DNA from: Deltaproteobacteria bacterium
Lineage (GTDB): Bacteria > Desulfobacterota > Desulfarculia > Desulfarculales > Desulfarculaceae
Length of the DNA stretch: 64,000 bases
Direction of reading: 5' to 3'
Assembly: GCA_020444165.1 (NCBI GenBank)
Contig: JAHLLK010000001.1
Location: 62,001 to 126,000, forward strand
Shown piece after piece: positions 17,689-25,385 of the stretch (position 1 is the first letter of the stretch; the number at the start of each line of letters is the position of its first letter). The notes beneath the pieces were generated by a model. That model made no database searches. It saw only the letters and a program-made list of their open reading frames with translations, and was not told where the DNA came from. The position numbers and the translations under genes were made by a program.

Positions 17689-17841
17689 CAGGGTGTTGAA
17701 AAAGTCCCTCCATGGCCTTTTTCAACCTAAGTTAGCAAAAGCGTGGTTTCGCCAACTTAGACAAATTGCTTGCTTTTTTAAAGCTGCGCAATTTGGCGCG
17801 CCGTCCTTGGCGCGCCTAGCAGGCTGTTTTTCAACAGCCTG
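17689..17841 (+). mobile_element. MITE copy 1 (153 bp) with CTAG target duplication
   Basis: Ends CAGGGTGTTGAAAAA and TTTTTCAACAGCCTG are near-perfect inverted repeats. Directly outside each end is CTAG (17685-17688 and 17842-17845), a 4-bp target-site duplication. The inside is a series of palindromes, including GAAAAAG/CTTTTTC and two GGCGCGCC boxes. Copies 2 and 3 are at 30115 and 55605. No transposase is encoded. It sits between fliS and its terminator. Confidence 0.88.
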
Positions 17842-17932
17842 CTAGAACTGGGTGGAGAGGTCTGCCTGAAGCCGGGGGAGTGGTGCGCCCGCACCGCCCC
17901 GCCGGCCAGGGGAATCTTACGCCCTAAAACAG

Positions 17933-17979
17933 AACCGCGGCCGGGGGCTGTTTGCCCCTGATCGCGGTTTTTGTTTTTC
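17933..17979 (+). terminator. Bidirectional terminator between fliS and the convergent chaperone-like gene
   Basis: Stem AACCGCG/CGCGGTT with an inner GGGG(C)/GCCCC pairing, followed on the plus strand by TTTGTTTTT. On the minus strand it ends in CTGTTTT. It lies downstream of MITE copy 1, so the MITE appears to have inserted between fliS and this terminator. Confidence 0.75.
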
Positions 17980-17991
17980 TATTCGTGTGGT

Positions 17992-18429
17992 TTAGCCGCT
18001 CTTGGAAACTTGGCCGAGGCCAGAGCCCGGTTTGGGCAAGGAGCGGTAGGCATTCAGGAGCTTCTTGCCCTGCTTTGCCCGCCCCAGACCCTGGGCGGTC
18101 TGGTCCTTGAGTTCGGTTAGCCGGTCCGCGGCCTGGCGGTCCAGGGCCACGATTTCGTGACCCAGGGCGGCGATGCGGTTCACCAGATCCTGGGCCTGCC
18201 CGGCCTGGTCCGGCGGGAGAGCGGCCAGCTCCTGGTCCCAGCGGGGCCACAGGGGGGCCAGTTTGCGGAACTGGGCCTCCACCTCTTGGGACAAGAGCCG
18301 GCGGCGGTTGAAGGTGTCCTCCAAAGCGGCCAAGTCGTCCCGTTGGGCCAGGGAGAGGGTCATGCGGGCCAGGCTCAACAGCTCCCGGTGGCGGGCTTCC
18401 AGCCGGTTCAGTTGGGTCAGGAGGCTCAA
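17992..18429 (-). CDS. FliT/FlgN-like flagellar export chaperone (putative)
   Basis: 145 residues, almost wholly helical. LLSLARMTLSLAQRDDLAALEDTFNRRRLL resembles the FliT N-terminal helix with its small-domain spacing. The C-terminus ends with a basic LLNAYRSLPKP tail like many short flagellar chaperones. It overlaps the upstream gene by 4 bases (ATGA arrangement), so the pair is translationally coupled. Located opposite fliD-fliS, it could chaperone FliD or a hook-associated protein. A separate FlgN is encoded at 35520-36008, so this is more likely the FliT-type chaperone; that assignment is inference. Confidence 0.55.
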   Translation of the reverse strand: MSLLTQLNRLEARHRELLSLARMTLSLAQRDDLAALEDTFNRRRLLSQEVEAQFRKLAPLWPRWDQELAALPPDQAGQAQDLVNRIAALGHEIVALDRQAADRLTELKDQTAQGLGRAKQGKKLLNAYRSLPKPGSGLGQVSKSG

Positions 18430-19043
18430 ACGCCTTGCTCCTGGGCCAACTTGGTCAAAAAGCCCTGCCAGGCCCGCAGCTCCGGCACCAGGTCATATTG
18501 CAGGATATCGGCCAAGAGCACCCAATCCCGCTCCTTCTGGGCGTCCAAGAGCTCCTGGAACAGATCGGAGATGCGCTCCAGCCGCTTCTCGGCGGAAAGC
18601 CCCTCCAGCTTATAGTCCTTGAAGTCCAGGTTCAGGGCGTGGCGGGAGGCGTCCAGAATCTGTAGAAACGATTGCAACGATTCCAGATAGTTCAGGTAAT
18701 GCTCGTTGGCTTCTTTCTCATCGGCCACCCGGAAAAGCTCGGCCACCTTGGCCGCGCTTTCGATGATGGGCTCCAGGAAATCCGGGCCGGTCTTCAGGAA
18801 CTGGCGGGCCACGTCCACCGCGTCCATGGTGTCCACCTTGAGGCTCGAGATATTCTCCCGGGGCAGGCTGGAGGCGGGGCCCATGGTGTCCTGGGCATAG
18901 GGCTGGCCGTTGATGAAGACTTCGCGGAGGATGCGCTGTCCCCCCAACCGGTTGTGCAAGAGGTCCACCAGCATGTCCTGCAAGGTGGGGCCGGTGAGCC
19001 CTTCCTCGAGCCGGCGTCCGTCGATCATGATCTCCATCCGCAT
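18426..19043 (-). CDS. Unknown flagellar-associated protein
   Basis: 205 residues, no family recognised. The N-terminal ~80 residues look like a small mixed domain (MEIMIDGRRLEE, then REVFINGQPY). The remaining ~125 residues are charged helices (SAAKVAELFRVADEKEANEHYLNYL; DLFQELLDAQKERDW). No signal peptide or membrane segment. The ATG at 19043 has AGGAT-type purines upstream. It overlaps the chaperone-like gene by 4 bases, and the two lie head-to-tail between fliS and the glycosylation operon, suggesting a flagellar assembly role. Confidence 0.6.
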   Translation of the reverse strand: MRMEIMIDGRRLEEGLTGPTLQDMLVDLLHNRLGGQRILREVFINGQPYAQDTMGPASSLPRENISSLKVDTMDAVDVARQFLKTGPDFLEPIIESAAKVAELFRVADEKEANEHYLNYLESLQSFLQILDASRHALNLDFKDYKLEGLSAEKRLERISDLFQELLDAQKERDWVLLADILQYDLVPELRAWQGFLTKLAQEQGV

Positions 19044-19131
19044 CCTCCGTTAGGCTGTTCCGCCCGGACGGCGGAAAAAAGATTGCCACTGCCACAGCAT
19101 ACCAGTTTTTCCGCCCGGGCGGGGACTGGCC

Positions 19132-20751
19132 TCAAGCTTCAGGCGCGCCCAAGGCGGCCAAGACAGCTCCGGCGGGGCCCGGGCCGGCCGCGGTTTCCCG
19201 TCTGGCGGGGGCGGGGCCCAGGCAGCGGGTCAAAAGCCGCTCCATGCGGTGATAGTAGGTGTGGCGGTCCAGCACCTTGCGGCGGGCCGCCTGGGCCATC
19301 TCGGCCCGCTCACCGGGATGGGCCAAAAAGTGGAGAGCCGTCTCCTTCAATTCGCGGCGGTTGGTGTACACCGCCACCTCGCGGCCGGGCTCCAGGAAGC
19401 GGCCGAGCTGGGGCACCTGGTCCACCAGTTGGAAGCCGCCGCAGGCCGGCACCTCCAGGGTGCGGGGGTTGACGAAATCGGCCCGGCCCACCTCCAGGGT
19501 GGCCTCCACCGAGGAGTGCAGGTTCAGGACGATGTCGCAGGCGTTGTAGACCTTGACCACCTCGCCGCTGTCCAGGCGCCGCCGGGGCTCGGCCCAGGCC
19601 GCGGCCAGGGGGCCTTCCCGGGGCCAGTCGGTGCCCCAGACCCCCAGGGGAAAGCCTTCCTGCACCAGCTCGCTGAAGAAGCGCTTGCGGTTGGGATAGC
19701 CGCAGCCCATGAAGCCCACGGGCGCGCCATAGGCGGCCCGTTCGGCCGGGCTGAGGGCCAGGGGGCGGTGCAGCGGGGGGTGGGCTGCCACCGGCAGGTA
19801 GTAATGATTGGCTCCCAGCCGGTTCAACTCCGCTTCCAACTCCTCGCCCTGGATATGGAAAAAGTAGTCATAGGACGCGGCCACTTCCTGGAAGTAAGTC
19901 ATGAGGCGGTAGTCCTCGATGAACCAGAAGGCGGTGATGGCCCCCAGGGAGGCCAGGTCGCGGATGGCCTGGCGGTCCAGGGGCGCCTGGGCCAGGGCCA
20001 GGCAGAGGTGGGGCTGGAACACCTCGGCCTCCAACACGGCCAGCTCGCTCAAGAAACGCACCAAAGGGGCGCGCACCCGGTCCTGGCGCTCCAGGGGCAG
20101 GGGGGTTTTACGCACCAGGTCGAACAGGGGGAATATCTTCTCGTTGGGCACCGAGTGCACCCGGCAGCCCAGGGCGGTGAGGGCTTCCATGCACCAATAG
20201 GCCACGGGCAGGGAGCCGCCCAGGAGAGGCGGAATGACGAAAACCCTGGGCTGGGCCTCGCGGGCCGGGGCGGCCACCGGCTCGGCCAGGCGGCGGGCCA
20301 GGCCCTCGGCCTCCAGGGGATGCAGGCGGGCGGTGGGGCGATGAATGAACAGGGCCCGCCCGGCCAAATCGCCCAGCTCGGCCAACTCCACGGCCAGGGT
20401 GAGGTTGCCCAAAAGGTGGCTCAAGTCCCGGGCGCCCAGGGCCACCCGCAGCAGCCCGGGGTTGGGCTCATACACCACGAGGTCCCGCCCGACCAGGGGC
20501 TCCAGGTGATAGGCCAGCGCAAAGCCCAACCCGGCCAGGGGTCCGGGCGGGGCGGCGGCGGCCTGCTCGCGGCCTTCGGCTTCGGGGTCCACCCGCGAGG
20601 TGAGGCGCGCCTTGCCCAGGCGGAGCCCCGGGGCTCCGCTGCGGGCCGGCTCCACCACTGCCGCGGGGTCCGGAGGCGTGGCGGCCAGGCGGCGGGCCAG
20701 CTCCGGCTGGCGCTGGGCCAGGGCGTTCAGGTTGTGCTCAAGATAGTCCAT
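19132..20751 (-). CDS. MAF N-domain / CgeB-like glycosyltransferase fusion
   Basis: 539 residues. The first ~170 resemble the N-terminal domain of motility accessory factors (MDYLEHNLNALAQRQPELARR, then GLGFALAYHLEPLV and LVVYEPNPGLLRVAL). The rest is CgeB-type GT-B: VGFMGCGYPNRKRFFSEL, VKVYNACDIVLNLHSS and NPRTLEVPACGGFQLVD. MAF proteins transfer nonulosonic acid to flagellin in other bacteria; CgeB domains are glycosyltransferases. The fusion therefore points to flagellin glycosylation. It is the last gene of the minus-strand glycosylation operon, separated from the GT9 gene by a 125-base purine-rich leader. AGGTAGG lies 2 bases before the ATG. Confidence 0.78.
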   Translation of the reverse strand: MDYLEHNLNALAQRQPELARRLAATPPDPAAVVEPARSGAPGLRLGKARLTSRVDPEAEGREQAAAAPPGPLAGLGFALAYHLEPLVGRDLVVYEPNPGLLRVALGARDLSHLLGNLTLAVELAELGDLAGRALFIHRPTARLHPLEAEGLARRLAEPVAAPAREAQPRVFVIPPLLGGSLPVAYWCMEALTALGCRVHSVPNEKIFPLFDLVRKTPLPLERQDRVRAPLVRFLSELAVLEAEVFQPHLCLALAQAPLDRQAIRDLASLGAITAFWFIEDYRLMTYFQEVAASYDYFFHIQGEELEAELNRLGANHYYLPVAAHPPLHRPLALSPAERAAYGAPVGFMGCGYPNRKRFFSELVQEGFPLGVWGTDWPREGPLAAAWAEPRRRLDSGEVVKVYNACDIVLNLHSSVEATLEVGRADFVNPRTLEVPACGGFQLVDQVPQLGRFLEPGREVAVYTNRRELKETALHFLAHPGERAEMAQAARRKVLDRHTYYHRMERLLTRCLGPAPARRETAAGPGPAGAVLAALGAPEA

Positions 20752-20876
20752 ATCCTACCTGTATTCTTCGGCCCTTCTATCGCTTGCCCGGCTTCTCTTC
20801 CCTCCCCTCATCTCCACCCCCATCGCCTTTCTTCGGAAAGGTTTTCCCCCCAGTCTCCTCTCCCTCCTTTTCCCCC
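20752..20876 (-). other. Purine-rich leader between glycosyltransferase genes
   Basis: On the minus strand these 125 bases are strongly purine-biased with runs such as GAGGGGGAAAAGGAGGGAGAGGAG, and contain a small hairpin CCTTTCCGAAGAAAGG. It is the only sizeable gap in an operon whose other genes overlap. No promoter boxes are obvious. Confidence 0.5.
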
Positions 20877-22430
20877 TCATCCCAACTCCAGCGCCGCGGC
20901 CAGGACCTGGGCCGCGTCGGAGGCGGCCTGGGCCAGGCGGGGCGGGGGAGCGGGGCCCACCAGGGCGGCCAGGGGGGTGAGCCCGGGGGCGCTCTGGGCC
21001 GTGGCGCGGGCGCGGGCCGGATCGTTCTGGGCCACGGCCAGGGCCAGCTCGCGGGCCTGGTGGGCCAGGTGGGCCAGTTCGGGCTCTGCGGCCGGGGGCG
21101 GGGGGAGGAAATCCCGGGCCAGTTCGGGGCCGAGGTGACCGGTTTGGCCGCCGGGGTGGCGGCGCAGCAGCACCCGCCCGGCTTGGCGGAGGGCCAGGGC
21201 CAGGGCTTCCTCGGCGGTGAGGGCCAGGGGGGTGAGCGGCCGGTAGACCTGGCCGAAGGCGTCGTGGGCTCCGAGCCAGGCGGTGACCCCGGGGGGCAGA
21301 TCCAGGCAGCTGGCGAGGGCCGCGGGGGCCTCGCCGGCCAGGAGGCCCAGGGCGGCGGTGAGGGCCGCGGCCGGGGTGATGAGCCCGCGGCAGGAGGCCT
21401 GGCCGTGGCAGACGGGGTTGTTTTCCTGGCAAGGGCCGCACTGGTCGCGGGCGGCCAGCACCAGGTGGCCGGGGCCGTAGGGGCCGGTCTCGTGGACCTG
21501 GGCCGGGCCCATGTACAGGGCCAGGACCGGGGCGCCCACGGCGGTGGCCATGTGCAGGGTGCCGGTGTCGGCCGAGACCACCAGGGCGGCCCGGGCCAGG
21601 AGGGCGCCCAGGACCGGCAGGGTGGTGCGGCCCATGAGCGAGGCCACGGCGCCGTCCGGGGGCCGGAGCTGGTCCAGGAAGCGGGCGGCCAGGGGGGCTT
21701 CCCAGCCGGCCCCCACCAGGGCCAGGCGGCAGCCCTGGGCCAGGAGGCCTTGGGCCAGGGCGGTGAACGAGGCCAGGGGCCAGCGGCGGAGATCGTTGTT
21801 GGCTCCCAACTGGAACACCACCAGGGGCGCGGCGCCGGAGGAGAGGCGGCGGGCCGCGGCCTGGTCCGGGGGAGCGGGGGCAAAGGCCAGACGGGGCAGC
21901 GGAGGGCCCGGGGGATCGGCGTAGGAGGCCAGGATATCGCTGAGGTGGAGCCGGGTGAGGCGGCGGTTGGCCACCAACCGGAGGAGGAAATTGGCCCACG
22001 GCGCGCCCACCAGGGGACCGCCGGCGGAAGGCAGGCGCCAGCCGGATACCGCTGCGCCGGGCCAGCCCAAGAGGGCGGCGGCGGCCAGGCGGCTCAGATT
22101 CAGGTTGATGATTTCCCGGGCCGGCCAGGCCCAGAGCGGCTCCCACAGGCCGGCCAGGCGGGCCCGGGCCAAGGCCGGGTCGAGGCGGGCGGCCCGGGCG
22201 GCGTCCTCCACGGTGGCCGGGTCCAGGAGCAGGGCCTGGTCCACCCAGGAGCAGCCGCGGGCCAGGGGCTCCTGAAAGGGGGTGACCAGCACGGCCAGGG
22301 GCGAGGTGGGGTCGGCCTGCTTCAGGGCGGCCAACAGCGGCGTGGTCTGGAGAAAATCGCCCAGGCGGGCCAGTTGGATCACCAAGCGGCCGGCGGTGGG
22401 GGCAGGGGCATGGCTAGAGGATGCCGGCAC
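20877..22430 (-). CDS. GT9-family (heptosyltransferase-type) glycosyltransferase
   Basis: 517 residues. The start GRLVIQLARLGDFLQTTPLL (13-32) is the classic GT9 R-x-G-D-x-x-x-x-T-P motif. PLVVFQLGANNDLRRWPLASFTALA and VVSADTGTLHMATAVGAPVLALYMGP form the ADP-sugar site. Cys residues follow (CGPCQENNPVCHGQASCRG), as in many GT9 proteins of flagellin islands. The last ~130 residues are helical and unassigned. It overlaps the GT4-methyltransferase gene by 17 bases. Likely adds heptose or a related sugar to flagellin or to a lipid-linked glycan; the context favours flagellin. Confidence 0.85.
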   Translation of the reverse strand: MPASSSHAPAPTAGRLVIQLARLGDFLQTTPLLAALKQADPTSPLAVLVTPFQEPLARGCSWVDQALLLDPATVEDAARAARLDPALARARLAGLWEPLWAWPAREIINLNLSRLAAAALLGWPGAAVSGWRLPSAGGPLVGAPWANFLLRLVANRRLTRLHLSDILASYADPPGPPLPRLAFAPAPPDQAAARRLSSGAAPLVVFQLGANNDLRRWPLASFTALAQGLLAQGCRLALVGAGWEAPLAARFLDQLRPPDGAVASLMGRTTLPVLGALLARAALVVSADTGTLHMATAVGAPVLALYMGPAQVHETGPYGPGHLVLAARDQCGPCQENNPVCHGQASCRGLITPAAALTAALGLLAGEAPAALASCLDLPPGVTAWLGAHDAFGQVYRPLTPLALTAEEALALALRQAGRVLLRRHPGGQTGHLGPELARDFLPPPPAAEPELAHLAHQARELALAVAQNDPARARATAQSAPGLTPLAALVGPAPPPRLAQAASDAAQVLAAALELG

Positions 22431-24204
22431 GGCGAAGCTCCTCCACCAGGTCGGGCGGCGCGGGCCGGGTGTGCAACAGGGCGTTCCGGGGGTCCGGCGG
22501 CACCGGAGCAGGGCCCCGGGCCGGAACCCAGGCCAGCCAACGGCCCAGGGGATAGCGGGAGCCCCCCTGGCCCACCAGGCCGCGGGGCAGGTAGCGGGCG
22601 ACCAGGGGGCGGCCGGGCAGCAGCCGGGCCAGCTCGCGGCGGCCCAGGTCGTGCAGGCGGCCCAGATAGCCCGCCCCGGCCAGGGGCCAGGCCCCGGAGG
22701 CCAGGCAGAGCACCAGGTGGCCGTCCTCGCGGCAGAGGGCCTGGGCCTGAGCCAATAGCTCGGCCGGGTCGGCCACCCGCTCCAGGATGTCCCGGAACAC
22801 CAGCAGGTCGAAAGAATCCGGGGGATGGTCCAGGGAGAGCAGGACCTCCACCTGGCTGCCGGGCAGGGCCAGGGCCAAGCCGCCGGCGGTGCGGCCGCCG
22901 TCCGGGGCCAACACGCCGATCCTGAGGCCTTGGCGGCTGCCGCCGGGAAGCCCGCGCACCGCCTGGGCCAAGTCGGCCCACAGCTCCTCCTCCCGGGGGT
23001 CCCGGGGGGCGGGGCCTTCCTGGGGGAGCCGGGGCTCGCGGCCCAGGACCAGGCTGGCGGCCAGGCCGGCGCCGTTCAGCACCAGGCTGGCGGCCAGGGC
23101 CGGGGCCTCCGCGCATTCGCGGCGGGCCAGGGTCTCCCGGAACAGGGCCTCCCAGTCGCGGGCGATGGCGGCCCAGTCGTGGGCCTCGCGTACGGCGGCC
23201 TGGGCCCGGGCGGCAAGGCTGGGAGCCGCCTCGGGGTCGGCCAGGATTTCCCAGGCGCGGGATACGTAGGCCTCCACGTATTCCGGCGAACCGGGCCGGC
23301 CGGGAATCCGGAAAGAGGGCTCGCGCACGGTCTCGGCCAGGGCAAAGCCGTCCGTGGTGAGCACCGGGGTGCCCAAGGCCTGGGCCTCCAGGGCGGCCAG
23401 ACAGCTTATTTCCGGAAAACCGCAGGGGTAGAGCAGGGCGGCCACGCCGGCCAGATGGCGGTAGTAGGCCTCCTTGGGCAGGGCGCCCAACACCTCCACC
23501 CCGGGGGTGGTGGCCAAGAGTTCGTCGATGCGGGCGTATTCTGCCTGCAACTGGGGGTGCAGGGGGGTGGCGGCGACCTGGTAGCCGCATACGGCCAGGC
23601 GGAGCGTAGGCCGGGCCGTGCGCAGGCGGGGCCAGATTTGTTCCAGCAAAAGCTTGAGGCCGCGTTCCGGGCGGGAGACGTAGGTCACCAAATCGGGGTC
23701 GCGGACCACCCCGGCCGCGGCCCGGTCCAAGAGGGCCAGGTCCAGGCCGTTGACCGTGCGGCGGAGCAGGGAGGCGGTGGCCGGGAGGTGATCCCGGAAG
23801 TTGGCCGCGTGGAACTCGCTCAACACCAACAGGAGGTCCAACTGCTCCAGGTAGGGGGCCAGGGCCCGGGGCCGGTCCAGGATGTCGTGGTTCCACAGGA
23901 CCCGGAGGCCGGCCTGCCAGGGCAGGTCCAGGGCGTTGAAGAAACGGCTCAGGATCAGGACGTCCCAGCGCTCCCCCAGGGTCAGCTCCACCAGTTGGGC
24001 CCGGTCGCGATAGCGCACGCCGTGGGAAAGCCCGGGCCGGGGGCAGGAACAGATCACGTCCACGTGGTGCCCCCGGGCGGCCAGGGCCCGGGCCACCTGC
24101 ACCAGGGCGGTCTCCGAGCCGCCCAGGGCTTGCTCCTCGGGCGAGTCGCCGTGAAAGGGCTCGCCGTCGGTGAACAGGCAGATGTCCAGGGCGTCGCGAC
24201 TCAT
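22414..24204 (-). CDS. GT4 glycosyltransferase fused to a methyltransferase-like domain
   Basis: 596 residues. Residues 1-~350 are GT-B: an LGGSETALVQVARALAARGH start loop, YVSRPERGLKLLLE in the linker, and FPEISCLAALEAQALGTPVL as the E-x7-E region. Residues about 430-560 resemble a class I SAM methyltransferase core (DLLVFRDILERVADPAELL, then CREDGHLVLCLASG), although no clear glycine-rich motif I is visible. Combining sugar transfer and methylation would yield an O-methylated glycan. The start ATG overlaps the upstream stop (ATGA), indicating coupling. Confidence 0.78.
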   Translation of the reverse strand: MSRDALDICLFTDGEPFHGDSPEEQALGGSETALVQVARALAARGHHVDVICSCPRPGLSHGVRYRDRAQLVELTLGERWDVLILSRFFNALDLPWQAGLRVLWNHDILDRPRALAPYLEQLDLLLVLSEFHAANFRDHLPATASLLRRTVNGLDLALLDRAAAGVVRDPDLVTYVSRPERGLKLLLEQIWPRLRTARPTLRLAVCGYQVAATPLHPQLQAEYARIDELLATTPGVEVLGALPKEAYYRHLAGVAALLYPCGFPEISCLAALEAQALGTPVLTTDGFALAETVREPSFRIPGRPGSPEYVEAYVSRAWEILADPEAAPSLAARAQAAVREAHDWAAIARDWEALFRETLARRECAEAPALAASLVLNGAGLAASLVLGREPRLPQEGPAPRDPREEELWADLAQAVRGLPGGSRQGLRIGVLAPDGGRTAGGLALALPGSQVEVLLSLDHPPDSFDLLVFRDILERVADPAELLAQAQALCREDGHLVLCLASGAWPLAGAGYLGRLHDLGRRELARLLPGRPLVARYLPRGLVGQGGSRYPLGRWLAWVPARGPAPVPPDPRNALLHTRPAPPDLVEELRRAGIL

Positions 24205-25385
24205 GCCCGGGCCTCCAGGGCGGCCAGGAGATCGCGGGCCCGGCGGTCACCGGGGCGCTGCTCCAAGATAGCCGCCACCTGTTGCCGGGCCGCGTCCGGC
24301 TGGCCCAGTTGCATAAGGATTTCAGCCAGCTCGGCGCGGGCGGCCGGGTTGGCCGGGTCGCGCTCCACGGCCCGGGCCAGGGCCTGGGCCGCCTCGGCCG
24401 GGCGGCCCTCGGCGGCCAGGGCGCGGCCCAGGTAATACGAGGCCAGGAACAGGGTGCGCTCCGGGTCCAGGTCGATCATGGGCGCGCCGAGCCCCAGGTC
24501 CAGGGCCCGGGTCAGGTGCTCCCGGGCCCGGGGCCAGTCGCCCTCCACATAGGCCTGACGACCGCGGTGGTAATGGGCCAGGCCCTCCCCGGGCATGATC
24601 TCCAGTAAACGCTCCAAGGTGTGGCGGGCGGCCGGGGCCGCCCCGGCCCGCTCCTGGGCCTGGGCCCGGAGGATCTGCCCGGCCAGCCAAATCTGGGGGT
24701 TGCCGGCCCGGGCGGTCGCGTCAGGGGCCAGCTCTGCCAAAAGGCTTGCCGCGGCGGGGAAATCGCGCAGGTTGTAGTGGCAGCGGGCCAACTGGAACTT
24801 GGCGTAGAAGTCGCCGGGGTCGTCTTGCAGCATTTGCTGCAAGAGGCCCTGGTAGTAGGCGCCTTTGGCTTTGACCTGGGCCAGGTCTTCATAACCCCAA
24901 TGCTGAATCACCAGGGGAGTGGCCAGGTTGGGCCAGGAGGGCGGATGGGCCAACTGCTCGTGCACCCGGCCCCGGAAGCGGACTGCGGGGTTATTGGGGA
25001 AGCAGCGTTTTTGCCACAAGCGCTCGCCCGAGGGCACCACCTGCTCCTGGGCCCAGAGGATGGCCGGTCCGGGGCGCAACAGGGCGCGCAGCCGGGGCAC
25101 CTCGGCCGGGGGAAGGGCATTGTCCGCGTCCAGCCAGAAGAGCCAGGCCGCCCGGGCCCGGTCCAGGCCGAAGTTGCGGGCCGCGGCGAAATCGTCCCGC
25201 CAGGGGAAGTCGTACACCGTGGCGCCCAGCTCGCGGCAAAGCGCCGGTGTGGCGTCCCGGGACCCCGTGTCCACCACCACCACCTCGTCGAACAGGCCGG
25301 CCAGCGGGGCCAGGGAGCGGGGCAGGTTGGCCGCCTCGTCCCGCACGATCATCACCAGGCCCAGTTGGGGGCGGGGTTCAGGCAT
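24201..25385 (-). CDS. GT2-family glycosyltransferase with TPR repeats
   Basis: 394 residues from the ATG at 25385; the frame is open further upstream but overlaps the MAF gene there. The GT2 domain covers about 8-215: LGLVMIVRDEAANLPRSLA, EVVVVDTGSRDATPAL, LFWLDADNALP as the metal-binding DXD. It is followed by FRGRVHEQL, typical of the SunS-like/TPR subgroup. Residues about 225-394 are TPR repeats (GNPQIWLAG..., AARAELAEILMQLGQPDAA). Overlaps: 8 bases with MAF upstream, 4 bases with the GT4 gene downstream. Probable flagellin glycosyltransferase. Confidence 0.85.
   Translation of the reverse strand: MPEPRPQLGLVMIVRDEAANLPRSLAPLAGLFDEVVVVDTGSRDATPALCRELGATVYDFPWRDDFAAARNFGLDRARAAWLFWLDADNALPPAEVPRLRALLRPGPAILWAQEQVVPSGERLWQKRCFPNNPAVRFRGRVHEQLAHPPSWPNLATPLVIQHWGYEDLAQVKAKGAYYQGLLQQMLQDDPGDFYAKFQLARCHYNLRDFPAAASLLAELAPDATARAGNPQIWLAGQILRAQAQERAGAAPAARHTLERLLEIMPGEGLAHYHRGRQAYVEGDWPRAREHLTRALDLGLGAPMIDLDPERTLFLASYYLGRALAAEGRPAEAAQALARAVERDPANPAARAELAEILMQLGQPDAARQQVAAILEQRPGDRRARDLLAALEARA

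Noticed and set aside
19249..21138. 629-codon plus-strand open frame over the MAF/CgeB gene, and 20784-22925 next to it
   Set aside because: Composition is extreme (Gly/Gln/Ala), no domain is seen, and the minus-strand genes have clear glycosyltransferase motifs and coupled overlaps.
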